Source: Xiphophorus maculatus
Taxonomy: Eukaryota; Chordata; Actinopteri; Cyprinodontiformes; Poeciliidae
Length of the DNA: 64,000 bases
Direction of reading: 5' to 3'
NCBI RefSeq assembly: GCF_002775205.1
Contig: NC_036450.1
Location: 12,357,479-12,421,478 of the forward strand
Below are positions 13,601-35,869 of the stretch, in pieces; positions within the stretch are counted from its first letter, which is position 1, and every line of letters begins with the position of its first letter. Below the pieces are notes generated by a model that worked only from the letters and a program-made list of their open reading frames with translations, was not told the DNA's origin and did no database searches. The translations under genes and the position numbers were made by a program.

Positions 13601-14714
13601 TAAGTTGTATCAGTAAATCTATGCAACAAATATGTGTCTAATGATGCAGTTGACATTTAACTCTATTCATAAGTGGAATGGCAAGAGAAATACATTGTAA
13701 AAGTATTCAATGTGCTTTAGAAAAGCCTGTTTGGCAACTTCCAGACATCTCCTGTATCAGGAAACTTGCCTTATGCGTTGTTCAGGTGGGATTTGGATCC
13801 ATTCCTCCAAACAAACTATCTTCAAATCTAAAAGGTTATGGAAAGCTGTGATCTTCAGTTCTTACCATAGATTTTCAATGAAAGTTGGTTGATCGACCCT
13901 TGTTTCGCCTATCCTAGTACATTTGTTCAGTTATTCCACCTTGAACTATATGCTGTTTGCTATAGACAGTTCTTGTGATTATTCATATCATAAAATCTGG
14001 TATGAAAAACTGATCGTTGCTACGTATTCTGAATACATGTCCAATTCTTGATTATGTCTGTGTTCACAGCAACTTTTGCGTATGCCATCAGTATGTTTCG
14101 CCGTAGGGTTGCAAAGAGTTTGAAGGAACTCGTTACTTTTGTTCATCTTATCATGTAATGGGAATCTTTTAATAAGCCATAAATCAAAACTTAACCAACT
14201 GATACAGCTTTACACTTTAACAAGATTGTTTTCTAAGTAATCACAGATTTCAGCTTGTTAATTGGCTTCTTTTGTCTTTTTACATATTTTTTCTTTATGT
14301 GTTTTACATTTCGTTCTGTGAATTACTTTTCCCCAACATCTGGTGCAAGTTTCATGTCAAAAGTCCCACTAGAAATATATCTCAGAAGATGACATAAACT
14401 CACACCATCATCCTCTCTATCTCATTCATTTCAGCTCGGAAATCCTGTTCCTCTCAGCCCTAACGGTTTTTCTTTTTGTTTAGTTGTCATTTGAATCTGA
14501 TGATTTCAACAAATGTAGTCCATGTGTCTTTTTAGTGAATTTCTTTAAAAAAGCAACGCAAAGCTCACCTGATCGAAAATAATCTCCTTTCTGTGCAGAG
14601 GAGCCAGATGTTCGCACCAGAAAGATTGTGAAGGTGGTGACTCAGACGATGATCAATGGGAAAGTGGTGGATGAGTCCAGCGAGGTGGAGCAGATTGAAG
14701 AAACAAAGAAATAG
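4686..14714 (+). CDS. Type I keratin (K18-like), nine coding exons
   Basis: This acidic keratin should pair with a type II keratin to build epithelial intermediate filaments. Coding exons are 4686-4946, 5051-5176, 5950-6032, 7699-7855, 9341-9505, 9601-9726, 12006-12223, 12644-12672 and 14599-14714; 1281 nt, 426 residues. The Ser/Arg-rich head covers about residues 1-70. The helix-initiation motif ([12 protein letters not shown]) is followed by coils 1A, 1B and 2, ending in the helix-termination motif [12 protein letters not shown] near residue 380. A short tail ends in ETKK. Internal exons of 83, 157 and 126 nt are typical of type I keratin genes. An additional intron cuts the coil 1A region right after YLDK. 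The start codon has no upstream competitor in its exon. The orthologue (krt18 or another fish type I keratin) cannot be settled by eye, so I give no symbol. Confidence 0.9.
6262..7114. mobile_element. Decayed Tc1-like transposon in keratin intron
   Basis: The two ends are inverted copies: AAAAAGTATTTGTCCCC at 6267-6283 and GGGGGAAATACTTTTTT starting at 7091. The interior resembles, from memory of fish Tc1 families, an antisense transposase remnant with many indels. No usable transposase frame remains. The 135-codon open frame starting at 7053 overlaps the right end and is not a gene. Confidence 0.6.
8966..9062. repeat. Fragment of a dispersed fish MITE-like repeat
   Basis: Phrases such as TGTCACATAAAATCC, GATTGTAACGTCACA and a terminal AGGCATGGTAC match the reverse complement of a very common fish repeat that starts with CAGTGCCTTGCAAAAGTATTC. 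The same family appears more completely at 52899-53229. Recognition rests on memory of the consensus, so the edges are approximate. Confidence 0.45.
13650..14390. mobile_element. Decayed Tc1-like transposon in last keratin intron
   Basis: Several stretches match a fish Tc1 family read antisense to its transposase, for example CCATTCCTCCAAACAAACT near 13799, GATCTTCAGTTCTTACCATA near 13850 and GATGCCATCAGTATGTTT near 14080. Large internal deletions and many substitutions leave no open transposase frame. It is a different family from the element at 6262-7114. Confidence 0.55.
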
Positions 14715-15175
14715 GAAAAAGGAAAAAGAGAGTTTATTAAAAGTTAAGGTATTGCTTGCAAAAGAAACACAGAGTAACAATAGAAAACAATATCACCATG
14801 TTAGCCTACATTTAAAAGTACACCGATGTTCAGTTTTACAAGAAAAAAGTATTTTGAATGAGACATTTTTGGAGTATACCTTGACTATATAGTATGTTTT
14901 TTTGTTTTAGATAAATGTTTCCATACATTGGCTAATCTGAGATTCTTTGATTTTTATTATCTTAATAACAATAGATAACTGCATCTAAACATGTATTTTC
15001 ATTTTTAGTCAAATCGTTGGGTGAGAGTCGACTAACAAAAATGTTGTGTTATACTTGGAAAAATTTCTGGAATTAGGTATTTATTTCCTTGTGTTGTAAA
15101 GTTGACTTTAGAAAACGTGATGCATGGATTTACCTTTACATTTACATATCTTTGGTGGTTTTTGACTGTACTTGA

Positions 15176-15181
15176 AATAAA
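15176..15181 (+). terminator. Poly(A) signal of the keratin gene
   Basis: AATAAA lies 462 bases after the keratin stop codon, with no earlier canonical hexamer noticed, giving a 3'UTR of roughly 480 bases. Confidence 0.6.
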
Positions 15182-16468
15182 GAAGTACCTGTATCCCAGT
15201 ACAAGTCTATCTCTGATTAGTGTAATAATTTGCAAAACATACAATAAGCCTTGCATCATTGTCATCTGATATAATCTATCTAATATAAAGGAATAGTAAT
15301 ATATATTACTGACTTTGATAAAAGACATAATTATAAAGAAATGTAAAAATATATATTTAGCATTGCGAAAGAATTTATGTTGGTAATTCTAACTGATCCA
15401 AAAGATGAATTATTTAGTCTGACTTAATATCAGACAGTGAGGTAAAGGTTGTGTTTCGTTTTATACAGTTTTGGCAAACATCCGGTTGGAACTTTATGTA
15501 TAAATAATTTCAACTGCAAAAGTTTATTTTTTTTTGCAATCAAATCATCTTTCTGATTACTTATTGGTTGGCTATGACTGCTCTAAAATTAATTATTTGT
15601 TCATTTCAGAAAAAATAGTCCACACCATAAAATATAGCCACATCAATTCAAGTGATGGCAATGTCTTTTTAGTCTCTTTTCTCCTCTTGCCATAAACAGA
15701 AAATGAGACACGATGAAAGCAGAGATGAGACAGTGATCTTTGGATAAGGGGATGTTTTGAAAACATCAGACTCAAAGTGCAGACTTTGTGTTCAGGAGGT
15801 ATTTGGAAAACTTGCAGACAGTACTACAACTGATCTCTTTATGGCTTACGAACCTATTGGTGAATGAATATCATCCCTCCATTACTTTTTCCATCAGGTT
15901 TCCTTCCTTTTCTCTTTTTGTTTGCACAGACTAAATGTTGATCATCACTTGAACGTCTTAAAAAAACAAAAGTAGTTTGACTACATTCAGTGGTCTGTCT
16001 GAGAATCCTCCTGTTTGCTTTGCTTCAATTATTGACACAGCAGCTGTTTGAATACAATGCAGCGACCAAAGTAGTAAGGCACCATATTGTTTTTTAATTA
16101 ACCTTACAAAGGTACTGAAAATAAGCATTGCATTGTTTAGGAGAGTAAAATATTTTTTATCATAAAGCACAACCTTATTGTTACAGAGATGATTGTTTCA
16201 CTTGTATTGAGAGAAATAAGAATAAAGAGCTATTGGGCGTAACTGCGCTGCCCTCTGGTGGACTGTACTTAGTGTGACAAATCTCTTTTTAGAAACATTG
16301 ATATAAACTTTATTTTATCAACCCCATGTAGCCATACAGATTTTGTGCTGCAAAATCCAGGTTTTTATGTGTAAATAGATGACACAATGCTTGGGCATTG
16401 TCAGAATGCAGCAACCCACACAATATTACTTGGAGGTAATGAACTAATATTTCTGAATATTTGAACTT

Positions 16469-16471
<3 letters not shown>

Positions 16472-16536
<65 letters not shown>
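16472..16536. repeat. (AT)n microsatellite
   Basis: About 32 uninterrupted AT units. Confidence 0.97.
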
Positions 16537-16540
<4 letters not shown>

Positions 16541-17007
16541 CTTTTATTAACAAATTAAGTAGTTATTATCATAAAATTAATAAAAATTAAAATACTTGTA
16601 TATGTTTGATCTTTAACCCTGAAGGGCCCTCCATGACCCAAAAGCTGAGTTAGTACAGTTTGACCAAATACTCCTAAACCTCTGAACACCATTAATCCCA
16701 TTACTGCCTGAGACGTATTGTATTGGGTTTGGCTTCATTTCCTAGGACTAATAAGGGATTAAACACTTGAATGACCAAAGTGCAGCTTCTTATCATGCTT
16801 TCAAGCTTAAATGTCTGCTCTCGTTTGTGTTTGTGATCCTGTGTGATTGTGATGAAGCCTTTTTTTTTTTTTTCAAAGTTACTGTGAACCTACATTTAAT
16901 ATTTTAAAATTTAGCACATTTCTTACCAAGCCCAATTTGGGTAATTTTTTAAACAGCATAAAAACAGACTGAAATGGTCCCATTGACTGTTCATACAAAT
17001 TAAAATA

Positions 17008-17195
17008 CACTGCATTCCCAAAAATATTTACTCACTTTTCCAAATCATTAAGTTCAGATGGTCCAATCACTTTCATGGCCACAAGTGTATAAAATCCAGC
17101 ACCGATAGGCCCACAGACTGATTTTACAAACATCTGTGAAAGACTGGGTCACTCTCTCAGGGGTTCAGTGAATTTCAGCATGGCATCATACGTTT
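17008..17195. mobile_element. Terminal fragment of a Tc1-like transposon
   Basis: The left end reads CACTGCATTCCCAAAAATAT, followed by TTTACTCAC, and the body contains CACAAGTGTATAAAATCCAG and a degenerate GGGTCACTCTCTCAGG phrase. These match, with decay, one end of a widespread fish Tc1/mariner family. The other end is missing, so this is a truncated or solo-end copy. Confidence 0.6.
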
Positions 17196-19111
17196 AATCT
17201 TTTTCTTAACACCTACACTACAGCCTTCATTTGCCTTCCCAGGCGGTTTTACAGCAATTCACACCTTTGAACATGTGACTAAAATTGTTCATTTGGCATT
17301 ATCAAGGTTATATATGGATTGTCAATTACAACGACTGAAATGTTGAACTGAATGGAGACCTGGGCTATGTGTCCTTAACTGCCAAATTAATTTCCCAAAT
17401 GATCCATTTGCATTCTTCTTCCAACTTTCAGCAATGGTTCAAAGCTGGAGAAGCTTTTGGATGAAAGGTGAAGGCTCTTAAAGAAACAAGAGAATAAGTC
17501 CAATTGGTTTCTAACCAAGCACTTTTGCTTTACATATCCTGGACAGCTGATGATCTTCACCAGCTTGTCTTGAATATCTTCAGAACCAGCATTAATCTGT
17601 GAACTATTGAGTTAGTGCTTCAATAAATTGGTATTTTTTATTCAGCATATCCTAACCCATCCTTCTGTGCAGCAACACTTTCCAGCTCACTTTGTGATAT
17701 CCAGTGTGTTATCAGTCTATAGGACATATAAGGTCTACTTGGAGTTGATTGGGGCCCAAAGAACACTCTGGGATAAAACTCATATGGGATAATAGTCAGA
17801 TATTTGAATCACCTCATTTTTACTCTTTGACGCAGAGTAACAGTAACTCTACTCTCTGCCAAATCCCCACCCTCCACCCCCACACTATTCCCAGTCTGAT
17901 GGTTAAACTTTGGCTTCACACACAGCCAGGACAGAGAAAAAAAATCTCTAAACATGAAAAAAGCCTCTTACAAGTGGGCCCAACATGTACAGAGTGGATA
18001 AGCGAGGTTAGCTGCAACGTGAGCAAGGTGGAAAGTAAATTCAGGAACCATGTCGATTATCTGCACCATAATCTGGCTGTGTGTGGAATGTGGAATGCCA
18101 GCTTGTGAATGAAAGAAAATCTAAACCAAAGCAATCAATGCTGGTATAAAACACTACAGCTTCTTTTATTATGGGCAATTTCTAATCAAAATTTGGATTA
18201 TAATGTCTCAGAAATCAAAAACTGTAGAAGAAAAGCATATTTTAAAGAACGAACTGTGAGGGATTTTTAAAGTAAAAGTTTTTAGGTGTCTTTGTGTAAA
18301 CAAAGATGAGTTTCAGTGTCCAGGAGAACAGAAAAAGGAATAAAAATGTAAGCACATTATTTCAGGCAAGACTAATTCTCACCAAGAACTTTTAACCCGA
18401 ACATTGTTCATATCCTTAACCAATGTAAGATTTAAGTAATATTTCACTTTCTTCTTCCTGAAGGCAATACCAATTTTTTGCAGGGACCAGTTTTGATATA
18501 TCGATCTGTGGAAGGAGCAAAAATATTAGGGGTTTGCAGAGTTCTGTCATCTTAATGAAAGTTCATCACAGAAGATGAATATTCAGAATGTTAGTGCAAA
18601 GATGCAAAAAAACTAGTCTGTATTTATCAGACACAAAGTGCTGTACTGCCAACACTTTTCCTCTGATGATTGAGAAGGGAAGCAATAATTTTTTACTCTT
18701 TTTTTTCAATGAAATGAAAATATTTTTTTTATTATTATTTCAAGAATAACTCTCCTTTTACATTGTTTTTTTTTTTCTTTTATCTTTTTGGAAATGTCCA
18801 TCTCATTTCTTTGTCAAAAATAAACATCTACATCTGACAGCGAAATGTATGAACTTTATCATGAATAACAACCAAAAACAAAGATCAAGTTCTATAAAAC
18901 AGATTTGGACATATCCAAAAGTTGTTCTAAAACTATATTTTATTTGTCAAAAAAAAACACAAACCATTTATTATTTACATTTTAAATTTTTTTGCAAGTG
19001 TCAAGATTTGTGTACATGAAATTTACCATAACACAGTTGCAATCTAATTTATGCATTTAAATTTCTAATTAATAAATAAAATCTTGAATCATTTTTGTGT
19101 AAAAAAAAATC

Positions 19112-19117
19112 TTTATT
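19112..19117 (-). terminator. Candidate poly(A) signal of rbp4l
   Basis: TTTATT on the + strand is AATAAA on the coding strand, 400 bases past the rbp4l stop codon. A second hexamer at 19211-19216 lies nearer the gene, but inside a dispersed repeat, so which one is used is open. Confidence 0.45.
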
Positions 19118-19204
19118 TGTTTTGTACATTCACTCACAAACATTACTGCAAAGTAAAATTTTTCTTTTGCATGTATGCATGTATGTATGTATTTGTGTCT
19201 GTAT

Positions 19205-19285
19205 GTAGCCTTTATTTAACCAGGAAAGTCTCATTGAGATTGCATCTCTTTTTCAAGAGAACTCTGGCCAAAATACTAATCATAA
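19205..19285. repeat. Dispersed vertebrate repeat fragment near rbp4l 3' end
   Basis: The phrase TTTATTTAACCAGGAAAGTC followed by CATTGAGAT and TTCAAGAGAACTCTGGCC matches a repeat tail I know from many fish and amphibian sequences, probably the 3' end of a non-LTR element. It lies in the likely rbp4l 3'UTR and brings its own AATAAA on the - strand. Confidence 0.5.
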
Positions 19286-19516
19286 TACTAATAATACATG
19301 GATATGTGAAGGAGGTGGAAGAAAAATTCATAAAAAGCAGAAGAAGAGAAATATTCTTCTTTTGTCAATCTCTTTGCATTTTTCAACTCCATCACTGTCA
19401 TAGATTAACCAAACACACATGCTCTCAGGTTTTTCCCTCTGTTTGCTCTCTATCCACAAAGACAGCATCTGACTGGCACTTGCTTCTCATCCCCGTTTCT
19501 CTTTCTTGGATTTTGC

Positions 19517-20636
19517 TCAGCAGGCCCCAGACTGCAGAACGGGCTGGAACTGTCCGGCCATGCAGATTTCCTCCTGTTTCTGACGGACGACGCGTTGAAT
19601 CGCTGGAGGCAGGCCACGGGGGTTCCTGGAGAACACAAGGGCATAGCCATCCTCGCAGCTGCCATCGTCTTTCAGGGAGCGGCAAGCATAGGTGATGGCA
19701 TAGTTGTCATAGTCGGTGTCGATGACCCAGTAGTTGTCGCCTAGTTTGACAGAAAAGTACTATGTTTGTAGGAATGAAGTGTAAAAATGCAAATGTGTGA
19801 TGGGAAGTAGTGCTGAACATACCTCCGCTTGAGAGGTAGCTGGCCAGGCCCTGGTAGTTCATGAACATCTTGCCAGGAGTGGTAGGGTCAGGTACAGAGT
19901 ACTGAGCAGCCATATCAGCGCAGACAACCCAGAAGCTGCAAAACCAAAAATCAGATCAATGATGCAAGAAAAGTTCTTTAGCTTTTCTTTTCTGAATGCT
20001 TACAACAATTATTTTGGAATATACTAACTACAAATCTTCAAAACATGCAAAAAAAAAAAGACATCCATGACACATCTCTTCCTAATTCCTTTATTATTGA
20101 GTGAAAACTCTGCTTATAATTAATGCTTAGGATGCTTTTGTTCCTAGATATTTCTGTCCTGAACATGTTTTTTTAAAACCTGGCTAAGAAAAATAACATC
20201 TTTTCCTGCCCTGGTCAGGTCACCATCAGTTTTTAAAGAAGGGAAAAACATTTTAAAGAGCAGCATCTGATGCAGAACCTCTTTTGAAAACTCTGTTCTT
20301 TACCCAAACAATGTGACCCGTCCCCTGGAAGAGGCAGTCATGGAGCCATCATCGTCAATGGTGTACTCGGCGGAGATGTTGTCCTGCAGGAAGAGCCCCT
20401 CTGGGTCTTTCTTCTGCAGGGCATACCACTTCCCAGCATACTGTCATAAAAGGGAAGTCAGAAATATTTGATCTTTTTTTCTCCTGACATTCATATCTCA
20501 ATGTGTTTTTTGTACTCACTCTCTTTGGATCAAAGTCTTCTTTGACTGAGAAACTATCTACAATGCAGGAGGCAGACAGACTGCGTTCAACGCAGGACAC
20601 AAAGACCAGCAGCAGGGCCAACTTAAAGGATCCCAT
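19517..20636 (-). CDS. rbp4l: Purpurin (retinol-binding protein 4-like)
   Basis: This secreted lipocalin binds retinol; in fish and birds purpurin is made by photoreceptors and acts in the retina. Exons on the - strand are 20636-20520, 20440-20304, 19935-19823 and 19740-19517; 591 nt, 196 residues. Residues 1 to about 22 form a signal peptide, followed by the lipocalin signature [12 protein letters not shown]. Six cysteines remain in the mature chain, fitting three disulphides. The C-terminus ends LQSGAC, as in purpurin, and lacks the different tail of serum RBP4; the phrases [20 protein letters not shown] and [11 protein letters not shown] also point to purpurin. The start is the first Met of the exon, one base after an ATTACAG acceptor. 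It diverges from pde6b. Serum rbp4 is the alternative and is unlikely. Confidence 0.95.
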
Positions 20637-20933
20637 TCTGTAATGAAGCATAAGGCACACCAAAACATGTGTTTAAGAGAAATAGACTACATACTTTTTC
20701 ACCATTTAGAGTAATTTTAAACAAAATACACAAAAACTCTATTGCAACATTTAAATTCAGTCTGAACTCTGTTCTAATATCAAATAAGGTTCAACATTCA
20801 ATGAGGATTGTCTTTAGTCTGCGACTTTCCTGCATTTTTTTACTAGAGCGCAGAAGGTATAGATGCAGCTCAAAAGCAACAATTTAACTAGTAAATAGGC
20901 AACTAATGTTAAAATCCAAATCCAGCATCTTAC

Positions 20934-21040
20934 CTGTTTGGGTTAAGAGTAGCAGCCGAGATTAAAAATCAAAGTTCTGGGTGTGGATGTGTTCGCTCTG
21001 CAGCAGATCAGGTCCTGGGCTGGTGTCTGCCTTTATATAC
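20934..21040 (-). promoter_or_regulatory. rbp4l: rbp4l promoter and noncoding first exon
   Basis: On the - strand a TATATAAAG box (about 21039-21031) is followed by a segment of about 75 bases ending at a CAAACAG|gtaaga donor (exon end at 20934). It would splice to the acceptor just before the start codon at 20636. TAATCT sequences at 21110-21115 and 21138-21143 resemble CRX/OTX sites (TAATCC/T), in line with photoreceptor expression, but such short sites occur often by chance. Confidence 0.6.
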
Positions 21041-23569
21041 GTGCCCAACAGTCAAGCTTATGGCTGATTTTCATTGCTTGGAACTAAATAAGGTGCTTAA
21101 ATCTAGAGGTAATCTCTTTGGGTTGAAATCCTTGTCGTAATCTGGCTTCTATGTCCAAGACTTACGATAAAAACAGTTAGACCGTTATGTAACTGACTGG
21201 AAACACAGCAGAACAGGCACATGCGTAACACCGGCTGACAAATTAGTTGTATTTAAACAGAGGCTTTTAATTAATTGCTTCCGTGGGTTACAATAAAAAC
21301 ACAGCATTCTTGTTTGGTCTTTTATAAACAGCTGAATTATGTTTGCCAATACCATACAACAGAATATGATACCCAGTATATGCTCTAAAATACAGATAAA
21401 ATCATATTAATTCAACATTTATCGAAGATGCATTATGGAATTTAGGCAATATAAATAATTTTGGTAATTCCACTGAAACAAACAGGAACATTTTTGAAGG
21501 TTTTTAGAAAAAATATATTATTAGCAATCAATTATAGTTCAATTTGATTTCTGAGTGGTACCTGAAAGACTGACATGTTGTTTCACAACCCACATCAGAG
21601 ATTTCATATTAAGTGATAAATAAATTGAAGAAAATAATATTTGAATGGTTCTAGAAAAGCTGCAAAGAGTTTAATAAAAGTACATCTAAAAACAATAAAA
21701 CAAAAACTAAACAACAGATCACCTCTAAAAATAAACACGTGATTGTGCAAACTTAACTGTTTTAAAAATAGCGATGGCAATCGCTCTTAAACATCAGCCA
21801 CTATCTGATCCTGATGAAGGAGAACAACTTATTGCACTTAATGAGAGGCATTCTGAGACACTTTGGGTGAAGAAGTCACGAAAGGTCAGGGTAAATCTAG
21901 AAATAAACACAAGTATATTTGGCACTTTGGACAGATGGCAGAGTTTAGTCTGTAAACAAGCCCAAGTAATACAGTCAGATAATTAGATGAATAAAAGTTA
22001 CTTAACTGTGGATGCTGTTATTACCAAACTCGCTTTATCAATTACATAATTTCTCAGTCACTAAGTATTGAAAGTATGAAACTTTGTTAACTCAATCCAC
22101 ATAGAGGGAGAAAGTAGACATTTGTTTATCTCTTTAAACAGACATTGGCTCTCATTCCCTGGTTTATCCCTATCACTATCAGTCCAGTATATTGTGTAAT
22201 TGCTAATTGCATAATAACGTATTATATAGCTGTCTGCCGTCTCACTATTATGTGTGCAGACAGAAAAGGTCAGTCCTGTAGACTGACTCTCACAGTAAAG
22301 GCTCTCCTCAGAGAGGAAGATAACAGGGAAGTCAGCCAAGACTACTGATCTATTTTTTTCCATTGACTATATCAGGCACGTAATCCTACTTTTGCTGCTC
22401 AAAATAGATAGCTGACAAAACACTGATATAACTGTTGAATGGAAACTTCAAGGGCTCAATGCAAAATCTGTTAAATATGTGGCAGAAATGTCCATTTCTG
22501 TTTTGAAATTGTTAATAAGAACCAAAATGGGACTTTTGGTTGCACCACTAACCAATGGATTGAACACACAGCAGTGTGGAAACCCATTGCTCAGTTTTAT
22601 TTATTTTCCAAAGAGGACAAATTCTGATTGTATCACTAGAAAGTTTAGAATAAAAGATCAAAAACTGTCTGGGCCAAGCTGGTGGATGCTGCATCCTGCT
22701 TCGAGCTGCGGAGCTGATGGGCAAACTGGTCTGAATCTAGTGATGCATTGAGGCTGTATTTGATATGTGGCTGTTTAAATATTTGTTTTATCTTATAGGT
22801 GTCAGTGTGAAAAGCTGATCATCATTCATGGAGGATACGGCATATTTGTTTTGCTGCTAATATGATTGTGGAGGTTCACTGAAGGAGACTTTGAAGATGT
22901 AATTTGGAAAATTGTAGTTCATCATTGAAAGGACTGAGGACACATGGAGAAGAAGCAGGGTTTTTTCCTTGCTGCTGAAATATTTATTGTATTCTGAATG
23001 ATTAAGATTGGGTCTCAGGAGAAAAAGTTTCAGGAAAAAAGCTCCCAAATAGTACAATATATCCCCAAAGATGAAATATATCATCCCTTCAGCTTCGGGT
23101 TTAGGATTTTCCCTGGTTCTACCCACTTTGCTGGGATAACTTTGATAGGGAAGCATCCATGGATCATTCTTATTAGAAGACAGCTGGCAAGAGAAATGTT
23201 GCAAGAACTTTATTAGGAATATTTGGAGGATTCACTCATTTTGCCCGAATTTCCCCAGTTATTTGAAGCTCGAAGTGTGGTCAAGTTGAAGAACTTATAA
23301 TTGTGTTTGCTTCCATCTACTGGGGCTTGTCAGCAGTGCAACCAGTGCAGTGGACAATTTTTTATTTATTTTTTGGGGTTATTTACTTCTAATATGTAAA
23401 TTATGCCAAGCTTACCACACAAATAAAATACATTCCACATAAAGCTTAAGAAAGCACAATAACTATAGAACACTGTATTAACACCTATTAATTTCAGGAC
23501 CTTTCTTTTTAAGTCAAGAAATTAAATAGACATCATTTACTTAACAGATGTTTTTCAACTGCGCCACTG

Positions 23570-23635
23570 TGGGCTGCACAGTGGTGCAGGGGGTAACACT
23601 GTCGCCTCGCAGTAAGAAGGTTCTGGGTTTTTCAC
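23570..23635 (+). repeat. tRNA-derived SINE-like head, truncated
   Basis: The stretch with GTGGTGCAGGGGGTAACACT (box A-like), GTCGCCTCGCAGTAAGAAGG and GTTCTGGG (box B-like) matches the 5' head of a common fish repeat. The rest of the element is missing. Confidence 0.6.
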
Positions 23636-23934
23636 ACAAGTATAAGCTAATGAATGGATAAGTGTTTCAAATGGACCCATCCTTATATAAGTTAAATAAA
23701 TAATTATGTGGCTTTATTTGTTTCGCTTACTGCTTAAAAATTCATCTCAATAGCCAATCATTCTGATTCAAGCAGAATTACGCTCCAAACACAATATTGT
23801 TACATGTTTACATTTTGTTGTGGAATTTACATTTATGTTAATTTCTCTATATTTATTCAGTAGGGGAAGAAATCCCACATTACTGTAACAAAGTCAACAA
23901 TTCCACAATTATTACAAACCTGCTCTTAACATTA

Positions 23935-24335
23935 GGCTCTTGATGTGCCAAATGTCCTCTCTCCTCTGCAGCTCACTTCATGGGTTCTTTAAAAGATTTA
24001 GGTCCAAAAGCTGAGATGGGGAAGGGAGAAGATTGATTCTATCTGTCTGATTAACCATCTCAACAAGCTCTTGTAGAAATCTCTTGAATCATTATCTAGC
24101 AAAAAGATCAATTTATGACTCATTTTCAGTTTACCATAAGAGGCACTTGGAATTGAACTTGAAATATCCTGGTAACAGTTCATGAGATTATTTTTTAGTA
24201 GAGAAATTGGCCCACAGCATTAAACGTCCTCCACCTTACTTTACAATGGCCATGAAATGCTTTTTAAACACATTCTACTTTCCTTTCACGTTTTTCGTAG
24301 CCTGTTTTCCAAAACCTTGAAACAATGAAAATGAT
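23935..24335. mobile_element. Decayed Tc1-like transposase fragment
   Basis: Phrases such as AGAAGATTGATTCTATCTGT, AAATATCCTGGTAACAGTTC and GGCCCACAGCATTAAACGTC are degenerate matches to the antisense strand of a fish Tc1 transposase. No terminal repeats or coding frame survive. Confidence 0.5.
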
Positions 24336-25176
24336 GTTCCACATACCATACATTAGTGTTATGTATAACTATATGAATCTAATTTTAATCATAGGTCAAA
24401 CAAGATAGTATCCTGTTATAGCACAAAATCACATTCACTCACAGTTTGAGAACTAGCAGGGCAACAAACTTACATTCACACACATACATGCATACACACT
24501 TGTCGTTATGTATTATAGTGGCAGCAGATTATCTAGTTGACCTTTTGCTTAAGGTCTTTATGCAGCCTTATAATAGACGGGTCCTCCTAGCTCTGAATGA
24601 AAGGATTAGTTTTTCTTTAGAGGTGCATTACATCCCTTTTTTTTCATGTCAACGTGCAATAAAGATTGTTTGCAGAAAAAGAGTTTGGCTGGTGAGATCA
24701 TCAGTGTCTAAAGAAAACAGAGGATCATGCAAAGAGGGCCTTGTTTAAAAGAGTTAAACAGCTTGTACAGGTTCATATACATTAACATGTGGGATATTAA
24801 TATAAAAGACGTTTGCTTAAAATGGATGCGATTTCTATGGTGCAAGTGTGTGATTTCATTTTTTTCCATTGCAACTAATAGAATTGCTTCAACAATATTC
24901 AATTTTGATTTCATTAGAAGAATTAAAAGGGTGTTTCAGAAAATAAGCTTATCAAATTGTCCTGCTCGCCTGAATAAAAACATGTTAGAGTCCATATTTA
25001 CACTCTTACTAAGACCACAGTTATCAGGAGTAGAGTCATTCTGGTCTGAATGTACTGATCCAGAGTGAAGGCTGGGTCCTTTGGCCCACATATCTGTTAC
25101 TACATGATCAGCTGATGAGTTTAGCATAGGTAGATCCCTGCTAACCTTCAGCACTATATGCTGATGACAGAGGGAT

Positions 25177-25254
25177 TGCTGGGATTCAGCCCTCTGCCTT
25201 CTCCTTAGGGCTCTCCCTCTTGCAGTCCACTCATCCAACTACACAGGGGGATTA
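25177..25254 (+). promoter_or_regulatory. pde6b: Candidate rod promoter elements of pde6b
   Basis: TGCTGGGATTCAGCC at 25177-25191 resembles an NRL/MAF site (two half-sites TGCTG and CAGC), and GGATTA at 25249-25254 is a CRX core. Both lie 240-320 bases upstream of the pde6b start codon, where mammalian PDE6B is also controlled by NRL- and CRX-type elements. This is motif inference only, and the transcription start was not located. Confidence 0.3.
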
Positions 25255-25496
25255 TTAACCTTTTTTTGGTGCATTTGAATGTGTTCACACCAATTTTCCC
25301 CAACCTGTACATCACCTGGGTAAGATTTGCTTCTTTTCCTGAGTCGATAAAATGGTATTTCGTGTGTAAGTTGTTTTGCTTATTTGTGGTTTCTTGTTGG
25401 AGAAGCGGTTGCTCCATTCGAGCAGCACTGGAGCTTTATTGAGAACAAAAGGAAGAGGACAAGGAATAGCTGACAGAAGAAGAGGAAGGAGGAACA

Positions 25497-35750
<10,254 letters not shown>

Positions 35751-35837
35751 AAGACTCTAAAGACAGTGGAAGCTGAGAATCATCTGAAAAGAAATATTTT
35801 GAATATTTTAGACTGACTGGCAAGAAAAAAGCTCTAA

Positions 35838-35843
35838 AATAAA
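35838..35843 (+). terminator. pde6b: First poly(A) signal of pde6b
   Basis: AATAAA lies 88 bases after the stop codon. A second one at 37507-37512 would give a 3'UTR of about 1.8 kb. Which is used cannot be read from the sequence. Confidence 0.55.
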
Positions 35844-35869
35844 GAAGTTGGATATGTTTGCAAAGTCCC

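Larger units (their letters stand above)
15200..19100. other. Intergenic region between keratin and rbp4l
   Basis: The two genes converge here. Apart from the AT microsatellite and a Tc1-like end described separately, I see nothing recognisable. A 119-codon open frame at 17749-18108 has no motif or homologue I know and looks like chance. Confidence 0.55.
21041..25400. other. Divergent intergenic interval between rbp4l and pde6b
   Basis: About 4.4 kb separates the two 5' ends. It holds a SINE-like piece, a Tc1-like remnant and short nonhomologous open frames, the longest 115 codons. No additional gene is recognised. Shared photoreceptor enhancers could lie here; I can point only to candidate CRX- and NRL-like sites near each gene. 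Confidence 0.55.

Noticed and set aside
17749-18108. 119-codon open frame between keratin and rbp4l
   Set aside because: No recognisable domain, no splice or promoter context; probably chance.
19084-19695. 203-codon open frame on the + strand
   Set aside because: Antisense shadow across the last rbp4l exon joined to repeat sequence; no motif.
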